Shown piece after piece: positions 1-6,850 of a DNA stretch of 51,747 nucleotides (the stretch's first letter is position 1; every line of letters starts with the position of its first letter). The stretch covers positions 1 to 51,747 of the forward strand of contig CAMJWJ010000005.1 in the NCBI GenBank assembly GCA_946409435.1, written 5' to 3'. The translations under genes and the position numbers were made by a program. The stretch comes from an uncultured Prevotella sp. (GTDB lineage Bacteria; Bacteroidota; Bacteroidia; Bacteroidales; Bacteroidaceae). The notes under the pieces were generated by a model that was not told the origin of the DNA, made no database searches, and saw only the letters and a list, made by a program, of their open reading frames with translations.

Positions 1-1
1 A

Positions 2-37
2 GTGGAGCAGGCCATGAAGCACCTTGAAGAACTATGA
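2..37 (+). CDS. C-terminal tail of an upstream gene (partial)
   Basis: One frame is open from the window edge to a TGA at 35-37 and reads VEQAMKHLEEL, an acidic helical-looking end. It lies on the same strand as the kinase that follows and stops 56 nt before it. Nothing can be said about function from 11 residues; it may be chance read-through of intergenic sequence. Confidence 0.35.
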   Translation: MEQAMKHLEEL

Positions 38-93
38 TTAAGGAAATACGCTTTTTTCAATTCTGTTTTCATTGATACGCCAGAGGCATAGCA

Positions 94-1362
94 ATGACGC
101 ATCATTACGACTCTTCCGCATCGGGCTATATCTCGGATTCGTTCGAGGGCATCAGCCAGACGTTTACTGATGTGGAGATTCTGAGCACATCGGAAGTTAA
201 CGTCGTGGCTAAGGCTAAACGCTATGGGCGCTGGTGGCTGCTGAAAGGACTGCGCAAAGAGGTAGCAGCAGAAGCGGGCTATCAACAACGGCTACGCAAG
301 GAACTGGAGATACTGATGCTGCTGCAACATCCGAATGTGGTGGCGGCTTACGGCATAGAGGTTGTTGAAGGGCTGGGACGCTGCATCGTGATGGAGTATG
401 TCGATGGCGTGACACTCAAGGAGTGGCTGGCAGAAAAGCCTTCGCGCCGGATGAGGCTCAGGGTGATGCAGGAGATTGCGGATGCTGTGGCATATATCCA
501 TACGAAAGGCATCGTCCACCGCGACTTGAAACCCACGAACATCATCGTTACGGGCAACGGCAGGCATATGAAGCTGATTGACTTCGGACTGGCAGATACG
601 GACAGCCACACTATCCTGAAACAGCCCGCAGGGACGCCAGACTATATGTCGCCCGAACAGAGGCTAACGGCTGTGGCAGATAGTCGCAACGATATCTACA
701 GCATGGGCGTCATCATGCAGCAAATGGATTTAGGATGGCGTTACCGGTATATTATAAAAAGGTGTACGCTACCCATTGACCGCCGTTATCAGCAGGTGGA
801 GGAACTGCAACAGGCTATCGTATCGACGGAAGGACGTTTCAAGAGATTGATAGCTTGGTTAGGGGGGGTGCTGATCATGCTTCTCCTACTGCTGATAGGC
901 CTGCAAATGCAGCGAAGCAAGGAGCAAGACGAGAGACTGGAGCAGCTGAAAGCATCCTACCAGCAGGAGCAGAGGGAGCAACGCCAGCAAATCAGACAGC
1001 TGACGGACTCGACAACGGTGCTGGGCAACTACAACCAACAACTGAGAGAGAAGGAAGCGGCAATAGTGGCGAAAAGGCGGAAAGTTCAAGATGCCATTGT
1101 AAAGGGCAAAGTCATCATAGACCGCACTATGAGGCAGACGAACATCGACCAGCACCTGGACACGCTGACCAACATGCTCTATATGTGGAGTGACTTTTCA
1201 TACAGAAGTCAGTCGGGCGAAAGAGCCATTGAGCGCTATATGCAGCAAATCAACGCCTCGTTCAGCGAATCCGAGAAGGACGAAATAAGAAGCGCCCTGG
1301 CTCAACATAATAGTGATATCGTCACCCAATGGAGAAACAAAATAGTCAATCTATGCAAATGA
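94..1362 (+). CDS. membrane-anchored Ser/Thr protein kinase (Hanks type)
   Basis: The first 245 residues form a eukaryotic-like kinase domain that should face the cytoplasm. Visible motifs are the likely ATP-anchoring Lys51 (WWLLKGL), the catalytic loop HRDLKPTN at 142-149, DFG at 163-165 and SPE near 186 in place of APE. The glycine-rich loop is not recognisable: the segment before Lys51 has no GxGxxG, so nucleotide binding may be unusual. One transmembrane helix lies at about 251-271 (LIAWLGGVLIMLLLLLIG), followed by a Gln/Glu/Arg-rich coiled coil to about 340 and a short C-terminal domain without PASTA repeats. Its end overlaps the next gene, so the two are probably translated together. 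Substrate and signal are unknown; coupling to the downstream DNA-binding-like protein is inference. Confidence 0.88.
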   Translation: MTHHYDSSASGYISDSFEGISQTFTDVEILSTSEVNVVAKAKRYGRWWLLKGLRKEVAAEAGYQQRLRKELEILMLLQHPNVVAAYGIEVVEGLGRCIVMEYVDGVTLKEWLAEKPSRRMRLRVMQEIADAVAYIHTKGIVHRDLKPTNIIVTGNGRHMKLIDFGLADTDSHTILKQPAGTPDYMSPEQRLTAVADSRNDIYSMGVIMQQMDLGWRYRYIIKRCTLPIDRRYQQVEELQQAIVSTEGRFKRLIAWLGGVLIMLLLLLIGLQMQRSKEQDERLEQLKASYQQEQREQRQQIRQLTDSTTVLGNYNQQLREKEAAIVAKRRKVQDAIVKGKVIIDRTMRQTNIDQHLDTLTNMLYMWSDFSYRSQSGERAIERYMQQINASFSESEKDEIRSALAQHNSDIVTQWRNKIVNLCK

Positions 1363-1919
1363 TACCCTACGGACAGCTACGCACCGATATTGAGACAGCC
1401 CTGAAGAAGAAGCTTCAGACGCCGAAGGACTTTGAATTCCTGCGAGAGCGCATCTATGCACGACTGCACATCCTGGTCAGCCGCACCACGCTGATGCGAC
1501 TGTGGGGATATGTCGATGAAGACGTGAAGCCCAGAAAGGCAACGCTCGACATCCTGTCGCATTTCTTAGGCTATGAGGATTGGGACGCATACTGCCAGAA
1601 CAGCCGCCTGCCCAAGGAGCAGCAGAGTGCCCCTGTCATGAGCCGACGCCTGAGTGTTGCCAACGAGTTGGTGAGCGGCGACCGGCTGCGACTGACATGG
1701 CAGCCCGACAGAACCTGCGACGTCAAATACTTAGGCGATCAGCGTTTTGTCGTAACGGCATCGGAGAACACGCGGTTGCGTGAGGGCGACACCTTTGAGT
1801 GCAGCCTCATCATAGAAGGCGAGCCTTTGTATCTCGACAACCTGAAACAGGGCGAGCAACCAGCCATTGCCTACGTCTGCGGAAAGAAGACAGGGGTATT
1901 CTTTGAATACAAAAGGTGA
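1329..1919 (+). CDS. putative DNA-binding protein paired with the kinase
   Basis: A 196-aa soluble protein without a signal peptide. Residues of about 10-95 are helical, with a segment (VSRTTLMRLWGYVDED, then a TLDILSHFLGYEDW stretch) resembling helix-turn-helix N-termini of uncharacterised Bacteroidales proteins. The last 80 residues look like a small beta domain. The longest ORF overlaps the kinase by 34 nt. A second start at 1359, in the form ATGA sharing the kinase stop, gives a protein beginning MIPYGQL and is equally plausible. The tight overlap argues for a functional pair, possibly kinase and transcriptional effector. The regulatory role is inference and no ligand or target is visible. 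Confidence 0.75.
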   Translation: MEKQNSQSMQMIPYGQLRTDIETALKKKLQTPKDFEFLRERIYARLHILVSRTTLMRLWGYVDEDVKPRKATLDILSHFLGYEDWDAYCQNSRLPKEQQSAPVMSRRLSVANELVSGDRLRLTWQPDRTCDVKYLGDQRFVVTASENTRLREGDTFECSLIIEGEPLYLDNLKQGEQPAIAYVCGKKTGVFFEYKR

Positions 1920-2125
1920 AACACGGGCAATTCGGCAAATAATTTGCCTCACTGGGAAATGTAAGGTTTTCTTCTGACGAGCCGTACTCTCGAAGGTGCG
2001 AGGATATGTGAGCGCTAGTTTAGTATGTCTGCAGAAAGTGTTATTGTGCAATCTGCGCCTCCTGCTCACGTACTTGTTCGCGCCATTTTTTACGAGCATC
2101 TATCATCTGCTGGAAAGCTTTAGTC
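1920..2125. other. intergenic segment with a possible minus-strand gene remnant
   Basis: Between the plus-strand kinase pair and the convergent barrel gene there is no full ORF. On the minus strand from about 2124 to 2043 one frame reads a charged helical peptide ending REQVREQEAQIAQ before a stop. It has protein-like composition but no usable upstream start, because it emerges directly from the terminator hairpin. It may be the decayed C-terminus of a lost gene, or chance. Confidence 0.25.
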
Positions 2126-2161
2126 AAAAAAGGAACGGGCCAAATGGCTCGTTCCTTTTTT
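2126..2161. terminator. bidirectional intrinsic terminator
   Basis: Two 16-nt arms (AAAAAAGGAACGGGCC and GGCTCGTTCCTTTTTT) surround an AAAT loop with a single G-T wobble. The A-tract on one side and T-tract on the other make it work in both directions. It lies 20 nt beyond the stop of the minus-strand barrel gene and about 200 nt after the kinase pair, so it separates the convergent units. Confidence 0.85.
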
Positions 2162-2181
2162 GATTGTTGTTGTGAGCTGGC

Positions 2182-2805
2182 TTAGAAGAGGTAGGCAGCA
2201 GAGATCTGCCATGAGTTCGTCTTCATCTTGCCAGTAAAGATGTCGGTAGCTGTGCTGGTAACAGCGCCTACTCCGAAGTCACCTGTCTTGCCGAGGGCGA
2301 AGTTATAGTTGACGGTGGCCTGGAGATGACCGAGGATGGTAGCACCGATACCTACGTTGGCACTCAGGTTGCTGCTCTTCAGCGTCCATCCACCAACAAC
2401 ATTCTGGGCGTTGTTGAAGGTAAACGACTTGTCCTTGCTGCCCAGATTGAAGCCAAACTGCGGACCGGCAAAGGCGAACAGGTTGACCACGCTGCTGAGA
2501 CCTATGCCATAACGGACGTTGATAGGAACCTGAATCGACTGAACCTTAATGCTCTTGTCGGCACCTTCTACATCCATGTTACGCTGGTCGTACAGCGCAG
2601 AAGCGTCAAAGCTGAGACCTACTACAGGAAGTGTGTATTTCACCGTAGGGCCAACAAAGAAACCGGCCTTGTTCTTCAAGGCATCCTTGGCGTTGCCAGT
2701 CACTTTGGTCAGGTTGAGACCACCCTTCAAGCCAAACTGAAACTGGGCCTGTGAGGGTATTGCCATGGCAGCCATCATCACGAAAAGCACAAAAATCTTC
2801 TTCAT
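2182..2805 (-). CDS. outer-membrane beta-barrel protein (PorT-like family)
   Basis: A 207-aa exported protein. The start is set at 2805, giving a classic signal peptide (MKKIFVLFVMMAAMAIPSQAQ). The longer track ORF adds 28 residues that run across the predicted promoter box, so they are rejected. The mature part begins FQFGLKGGLNLTKV and consists of alternating polar and hydrophobic strands ending in an aromatic residue (ISAAYLF), typical of small porin-like or PorT-like eight-stranded barrels of Bacteroidetes. It should sit in the outer membrane; substrate or binding partner is unknown. It is monocistronic, with its own promoter and the strong terminator at 2126-2161. A second protein of the same general type is at 35869-36528. 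Confidence 0.88.
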   Translation of the reverse strand: MKKIFVLFVMMAAMAIPSQAQFQFGLKGGLNLTKVTGNAKDALKNKAGFFVGPTVKYTLPVVGLSFDASALYDQRNMDVEGADKSIKVQSIQVPINVRYGIGLSSVVNLFAFAGPQFGFNLGSKDKSFTFNNAQNVVGGWTLKSSNLSANVGIGATILGHLQATVNYNFALGKTGDFGVGAVTSTATDIFTGKMKTNSWQISAAYLF

Positions 2806-2846
2806 AATTCTATCTTTTAGTGTGTTAATACTTTGTTTTCTGTTGG

Positions 2847-2878
2847 CAAATTTACAAATAATAATTGAAATAACCAAC
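2847..2878 (-). promoter_or_regulatory. Bacteroidetes-type promoter of the barrel gene
   Basis: On the minus strand TAAATTTG (2847-2854) matches the -7 box TAnnTTTG. A GTTG lies about 20 nt upstream as a weak -33 element. The box lies inside the extended track ORF, which supports starting translation at 2805. Confidence 0.6.
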
Positions 2879-2930
2879 GATTCTGACACATTTTTTTATA
2901 ATTCGCACCACTTTTTAACTTTTAGCGCGA

Positions 2931-4097
2931 TTAATGGCGCTCTCGGCGCACGGAAATACGACCGCTGCCAGACGACGAACTGCTGCGCTGGCGCACCCGC
3001 TTGGGCTTCTTGGCCTTGGTGGCCTTCTGCTCGACGGCCTCCTCGTTGGCGGCATTGTCCTGAGCGTCTTCAGCCTGCTCGCCCTTGCCCTTACGGCTGC
3101 GGCGTGACTTCTTGCCCGACTTGGCAGCCTGAGCCTTCTTGGCAGCGGCAGCTATGGAGTCCTTGCGCTCTTGGTCACCGAAGAGGTTCTTCTCAAAGGC
3201 GGTTAGCTCGTTCTCTATCTTCTGCTGCTCCTTGGCCATGGCAGAGTCGGTAGGACAGTACTGGGCCAGCGTACGGCCGAGCATGTTGTTGGTCTTGTAG
3301 ATCTTACCCTCGTAGCGGTTCAGCGTGAAGAAGTCCTCCATCGACATGGTGGCGGCATTGTTCAGGTTAGACGTCATGACCGTCTGCCGACCGAGGTATG
3401 GAGCCAGGTCGCTGTACTTTACCCAGAAGAGTGGGTACTTCGAGGCCTCGCCGCCAAAGTCATCCTCGCGCATCATGACGGGACAGACGGCCAGCACCTT
3501 GCGGCGGAACGACGAGTTCGCCTGGTCGTAATAGGCACTCTCCTTCAGGTAGTACAGCTTGACCTCTGCAGAAGGGATGTCGCTGTTGTCGACACGCAGC
3601 TTGCCGTCCTTCTCTTCGTAGTAGATGTGGAAGTTGTCGAGGATGGTCTTGATCTGCACGCGGGCTGAGTCGGTGAACGACTCGTTGCCGTCAAGGCGGT
3701 ATTCATAGACGGGGATGTAGTTGTTCAGGGCCAGCTTGAAGACGTAGGTGAACAGGTTCACCTGACGGTCCATCGGCTCCACGGGATAGTAGAGGCCGCC
3801 ATTGGCATCCTGGCTCAGGTCTATCTCGCGGTAGATGTCGCGTCGCCATACCACGTCCTCGGGCATGTCGAGCGATGTGGGAAACATCAGCTTGGCACGC
3901 ATCGACACACCCTGGTTCTGGTTCTGTGTCTGCTTCCGCTGCTGAGCCTGCTGCTGAGCCTGCTGGCGACGAGCTTTCGGCTGAGCCTGTACGGCAGAAA
4001 TGAAGAATAAAGAATGAAGAATGAAGAATGCTGCGCACAGTAACATCCTTGACACACTCAGACATTCATTCTTTCGCTTATCGATATTCGTTGTCAT
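2931..4097 (-). CDS. gldN: type IX secretion system protein GldN/PorN
   Basis: A 388-aa periplasmic component of the T9SS core; GldN/PorN forms a ring with the lipoprotein GldK under the outer membrane. The family's central region is clear (DVVWRRDIYREIDL, then NLFTYVFKLALNNYIPVYEY and KYPLFWVKYSDLAPYL). It follows gldM on the same strand and is last in the operon. Two oddities stand out. The signal peptide core FFILHSLFFI is encoded by a 7-nt tandem repeat of the kind found between genes in this window. The C-terminal 90 residues are a low-complexity Lys/Arg/Ala/Ser tail (SGKKSRRSRKGKG, RQRSSSSSGSGR). The start at 4097 gives 17 residues before a second Met at position 18, which would also leave a signal peptide. 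Confidence 0.95.
   Translation of the reverse strand: MTTNIDKRKNECLSVSRMLLCAAFFILHSLFFISAVQAQPKARRQQAQQQAQQRKQTQNQNQGVSMRAKLMFPTSLDMPEDVVWRRDIYREIDLSQDANGGLYYPVEPMDRQVNLFTYVFKLALNNYIPVYEYRLDGNESFTDSARVQIKTILDNFHIYYEEKDGKLRVDNSDIPSAEVKLYYLKESAYYDQANSSFRRKVLAVCPVMMREDDFGGEASKYPLFWVKYSDLAPYLGRQTVMTSNLNNAATMSMEDFFTLNRYEGKIYKTNNMLGRTLAQYCPTDSAMAKEQQKIENELTAFEKNLFGDQERKDSIAAAAKKAQAAKSGKKSRRSRKGKGEQAEDAQDNAANEEAVEQKATKAKKPKRVRQRSSSSSGSGRISVRRERH
3997..4030 (-). repeat. heptanucleotide repeat inside the gldN signal-peptide codons
   Basis: The plus strand reads AGAATAA, AGAATGA, AGAATGA, AGAATGC after a degenerate first unit, an exact 7-nt period. It is translated on the minus strand as part of the hydrophobic core of the GldN signal peptide. 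The same unit occurs in the gldM-gldN gap at 4176-4200. Confidence 0.85.
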
Positions 4098-4175
4098 AGT
4101 CTCGTATATTATATTTTATAATAGTTTCGTATATTATAATTGTTGTTTCTTTTCTGTTTAGAATGGCAGAAGCAA

Positions 4176-4200
4176 ATTCTTCATTCTTCATTCTTCATTT
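4176..4200 (-). repeat. heptanucleotide array across the gldM stop codon
   Basis: Three ATTCTTC units plus a degenerate fourth lie in exact 7-nt register. The TGA stop of gldM (4195-4197 on the minus strand) falls inside the first transcribed unit. The rest of the gldM-gldN gap holds two copies of TCGTATATTATA about 27 nt apart. Confidence 0.85.
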
Positions 4201-5760
4201 CACGATGACCTCCATCGAGGTGTTCAGCTTACGCTGTATGCCGTCGGGGCCGGTGGCCGTTACGCGGGTGATGTAGAAGCGCTTGTTGCGTTGCAGCTTG
4301 CGGAAGGTGTCCTTCTGGCGGGCCGAGAAATTGGCACCGTCGCTGACCATGGGTACGGCATTACCCATGTTGTCGAAGAAGACGGTCTCGAAGCTATGTA
4401 CCTTGAAGGCAATGTCGAGAATGCCGTCGTCGATGGCAGCACCGATGCCGTCGATGACCATCAGCTGGGCCTTCGACAGACCGCCACCCTTGTAGCGAAG
4501 CGGGTTGCCCTGCTCATCCTTCATGGCGATGTATGGAGTGGGGTCGGGCAGACGGCGCACACGGAACGTGAACTGACCCATCTGCTGGGCACGGCCCGTG
4601 TTGGTGCTGGTCACCGTGATGGTGACGTTCTGCCCTACAGCCGTCGGACGGGCGATGTAGCGGCCGGGGCCTACGGGCTGCAACGTGCCGCCGGTCATGG
4701 TGGCCTGTACCTTGTTGACAGGTACGCCCGGCACCGAGACGCTCAGCGGGTTGGAGTAGCCGGCATACAGCACGTTCATGAGGTCGGCCGATACAGTGGC
4801 CGACGGGTCTACCACGGTGTATTTCTGCTCAAACTCGCGCTTCAGTAGTTCACCGTTACCATTCTCTACCTGTATGTAGCCTGTCAGCGTGAAGTCGCCC
4901 GTACGTCCTGTGACGGTCTCGTAGAGCCCGTCGGGCAGGTTCATCTCCTTGCCGCCGATGAATATCTGCGGCTGTTGAGTGGTGTCGACAGCAGCCATGA
5001 CGATGCGTGCCGAGAACTTGTCGCCACGTACGATGGTCTGCGAGTTGGGAATGACGAAGGCATTCAGCGCGTTGACACGGATATCCTTCACGTCGATGTT
5101 GCTCACCAGTGTGTGAAGTACGGCACCTTCGGCATAGCGCACGTCGTTCTGCAACTTAGAGAGCAGGGTGACTGCGGCTGCCGTAGGCATCGACTCGAAC
5201 AGGTATTCCTGCCAGTTCTTGCCCATGGCCTGAGCGTCCTTGGGTATTTCGGTAGTCAGGTTCGAGGCTATCAGCTTCTTCTGGTTGTAGTCGGTCACCA
5301 TGCCGAGCAGCGCTACCCTGTACTTGTTGATGGCGTCGTACAGCTCCTTGCCACGGCCGCGACCGGGAGCCAGCATCACCTGTGTGGCAGCCTCCAGGTC
5401 CTCCTTGTTGCGGATGTTGCGCACGTCGCCGTCCTTTCCGTCAGCCTCCTTTACGATAGCCAGTTTCAGCTCGTCGGCCAGATTGTAGAGGTGGTTGCTC
5501 ATCTCTTTCACCTTCTGCGACTTGTCGTACCATTGTTTCACCTTCTGAGGGTTCTTCTTCATCTGTACGGCAAAGTCGTCATATATGGCCAGGTTCTCCT
5601 TGGTGGCGTTGACGGTAGTACGCTTCAGGCTTTCCTCAACCAGCGAGAAACCATTGAGCACCTCGGTCGAGACGTTCAATGCCAGCATGGCCATCAGTAC
5701 GACGTACATCAGGTTGATCATCTTCTGGCGGGGAGAAACCGGTCTTTTCTTGATTGCCAT
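4195..5760 (-). CDS. gldM: type IX secretion motor protein GldM/PorM
   Basis: This 521-aa inner-membrane protein forms, with GldL, the proton-driven motor of the T9SS and reaches through the periplasm to the GldK/GldN ring. The N-terminus is diagnostic: a cytoplasmic MAIKKRPVSPRQKMINLMYV followed by one transmembrane helix (VVLMAMLALNVSTEVLNGF). The long periplasmic part (about 40-521) matches the family's tandem beta-domain architecture in length. It begins 57 nt after gldL and its stop lies inside a 7-nt tandem repeat. No truncation or unusual composition was seen in the protein. Confidence 0.96.
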   Translation of the reverse strand: MAIKKRPVSPRQKMINLMYVVLMAMLALNVSTEVLNGFSLVEESLKRTTVNATKENLAIYDDFAVQMKKNPQKVKQWYDKSQKVKEMSNHLYNLADELKLAIVKEADGKDGDVRNIRNKEDLEAATQVMLAPGRGRGKELYDAINKYRVALLGMVTDYNQKKLIASNLTTEIPKDAQAMGKNWQEYLFESMPTAAAVTLLSKLQNDVRYAEGAVLHTLVSNIDVKDIRVNALNAFVIPNSQTIVRGDKFSARIVMAAVDTTQQPQIFIGGKEMNLPDGLYETVTGRTGDFTLTGYIQVENGNGELLKREFEQKYTVVDPSATVSADLMNVLYAGYSNPLSVSVPGVPVNKVQATMTGGTLQPVGPGRYIARPTAVGQNVTITVTSTNTGRAQQMGQFTFRVRRLPDPTPYIAMKDEQGNPLRYKGGGLSKAQLMVIDGIGAAIDDGILDIAFKVHSFETVFFDNMGNAVPMVSDGANFSARQKDTFRKLQRNKRFYITRVTATGPDGIQRKLNTSMEVIVK

Positions 5761-5765
5761 CTTGG

Positions 5766-5803
5766 TATTTTACAATTTGACGATTTACTATTTGGATTTG
5801 TTT
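5766..5803. repeat. degenerate 7-8-nt ATTT-phased repeat between gldL and gldM
   Basis: ATTTTACA, ATTTGACG, ATTTACT, ATTTGG and ATTTGTTT follow one another with 6-8-nt spacing, filling most of the 57-nt gap downstream of the gldL stop. It is less regular than the other arrays but of the same kind and position. Confidence 0.5.
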
Positions 5804-5817
5804 ACCGATAAGAGAAA

Positions 5818-6777
5818 CTAAGGATTCTGTGGAGCGACGGGCATGCGTACTTGCATGGCCTCTATCATACGGGCATATATCCTGTTCAGTTCCTGTATCT
5901 GCTCGGCCATGTGGCGCGTCTGTTCGTTGATCTCGTCGATGGTGGAGATTTGCGACGAGGCACTCTTCAGCTGCATCTCGTAGACGCGGCTAATGCCTGT
6001 CAGCGTACGGTTCAGGTTCTCCATCTCCTCGGAGTCGCGCGTCAGCCGCTGACTCTGCTCGGACACCTGTGTCAGCATCTCGGTCAGACGGTTCAGCTCG
6101 TCGATATAGTTCGAGGTAGCCTCCTTCAGCTCCTCGCCCATGGGCAGCGTCTCGGGCTGCTGGACAGCTTGCTCGCCGCCGGCAACACCTGCGACCACAG
6201 GTCCGCCAATGACTCCGCCGCCGAAGCTGATGGTACCACCGGCAGGAACCTCGCCACCTTCCGTGGCAACAGCCTCACCGTCAGTGCCTGCACCACCGCC
6301 AATGACAATGGTTCCGCCACCTCCGCCGATGACACCGCCTCCGCCGATGACTCCGCCACCGCCGATGACACCGCCACCGCCGATAACTCCGCCGCCACTG
6401 ACAGCAGCACCGTCGCCGATGACATCCCCGTCACCGCTTACCGATTCACCTCCGCCGATGACAGGAGCACCGCCGCCAACAACTACCGGGGCAACATGGG
6501 CGCCCTCTTCGCCGACATGGATGTCGAGGTCCATGCCGTCGGTCGTCTTGTCGAACGGACGGTCGAAGGCCGACAGGAAGAACACAAATACCTCGGTGCC
6601 CATTCCTAAGAACAGGAAGAAGTTAGCACCAGGCAGGTGGGTCAGCTTGAAGAGCGTACCCAGAATCACAATAGAGGCACCCCATGAGTAGGCATAGTTC
6701 AGGAACGTCTGTCCGGGGACACTGTCCATCCACTTCTGCAAGCGATAGACGACATTCAGTTTGCTGTATCGAGTCAT
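5818..6777 (-). CDS. gldL: type IX secretion motor protein GldL/PorL with expanded Gly-rich linker
   Basis: GldL is the inner-membrane stator-like partner of GldM. The first 75 residues are typical: MTRYSKLNVVYRLQKWMDSV followed by two transmembrane helices (about 29-46 and 50-70), the second carrying Glu62, a likely proton-relay position by analogy with the family. Residues 205-310 form the usual cytoplasmic coiled-coil-prone tail (MGEELKEATSNYIDELNRL). In between, about 101-192, lies a glycine/valine linker with tandem GGGVIG units. The family linker is normally ordinary low-complexity sequence, so this looks like local repeat expansion. The frame is intact. The gene sits between gldK and gldM as in other T9SS operons. 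Confidence 0.95.
   Translation of the reverse strand: MTRYSKLNVVYRLQKWMDSVPGQTFLNYAYSWGASIVILGTLFKLTHLPGANFFLFLGMGTEVFVFFLSAFDRPFDKTTDGMDLDIHVGEEGAHVAPVVVGGGAPVIGGGESVSGDGDVIGDGAAVSGGGVIGGGGVIGGGGVIGGGGVIGGGGGTIVIGGGAGTDGEAVATEGGEVPAGGTISFGGGVIGGPVVAGVAGGEQAVQQPETLPMGEELKEATSNYIDELNRLTEMLTQVSEQSQRLTRDSEEMENLNRTLTGISRVYEMQLKSASSQISTIDEINEQTRHMAEQIQELNRIYARMIEAMQVRMPVAPQNP
6313..6396 (-). repeat. 18-bp in-frame tandem repeat encoding GGGVIG in gldL
   Basis: About four and a half copies of an 18-bp unit (plus strand CCGCCGATGACACCGCCA with third-position variation) encode GGGVIG repeats. The unit is a multiple of three, so copy-number change keeps the frame. The antisense strand reads as a Pro/Thr-rich ORF, a by-product of the repeat. 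Confidence 0.85.
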
Positions 6778-6778
6778 T

Positions 6779-6850
6779 GTTGTTATTCGGTTTTACGATG
6801 TTTCGTTATTTCGTGTTATCGACATTCCCGTGTTACGGCATGTCGTGTCA
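6779..6850. repeat. octanucleotide array in the gldK-gldL gap
   Basis: The plus strand divides into 8-nt units with a CG-leading register: CGGTTTTA, CGATGTTT, CGTTATTT, CGTGTTAT, CGACATTC, CCGTGTTA, CGGCATGT, CGTGTCAC. The last unit carries the gldK stop codon (TGA on the minus strand, 6848-6850). A similar CG-led octamer array lies after truB at 30869-30952. Confidence 0.65.

Noticed and set aside
6140-6691. 183-aa Pro/Thr-rich plus-strand ORF
   Set aside because: It is the antisense reading of the glycine-rich gldL repeat.
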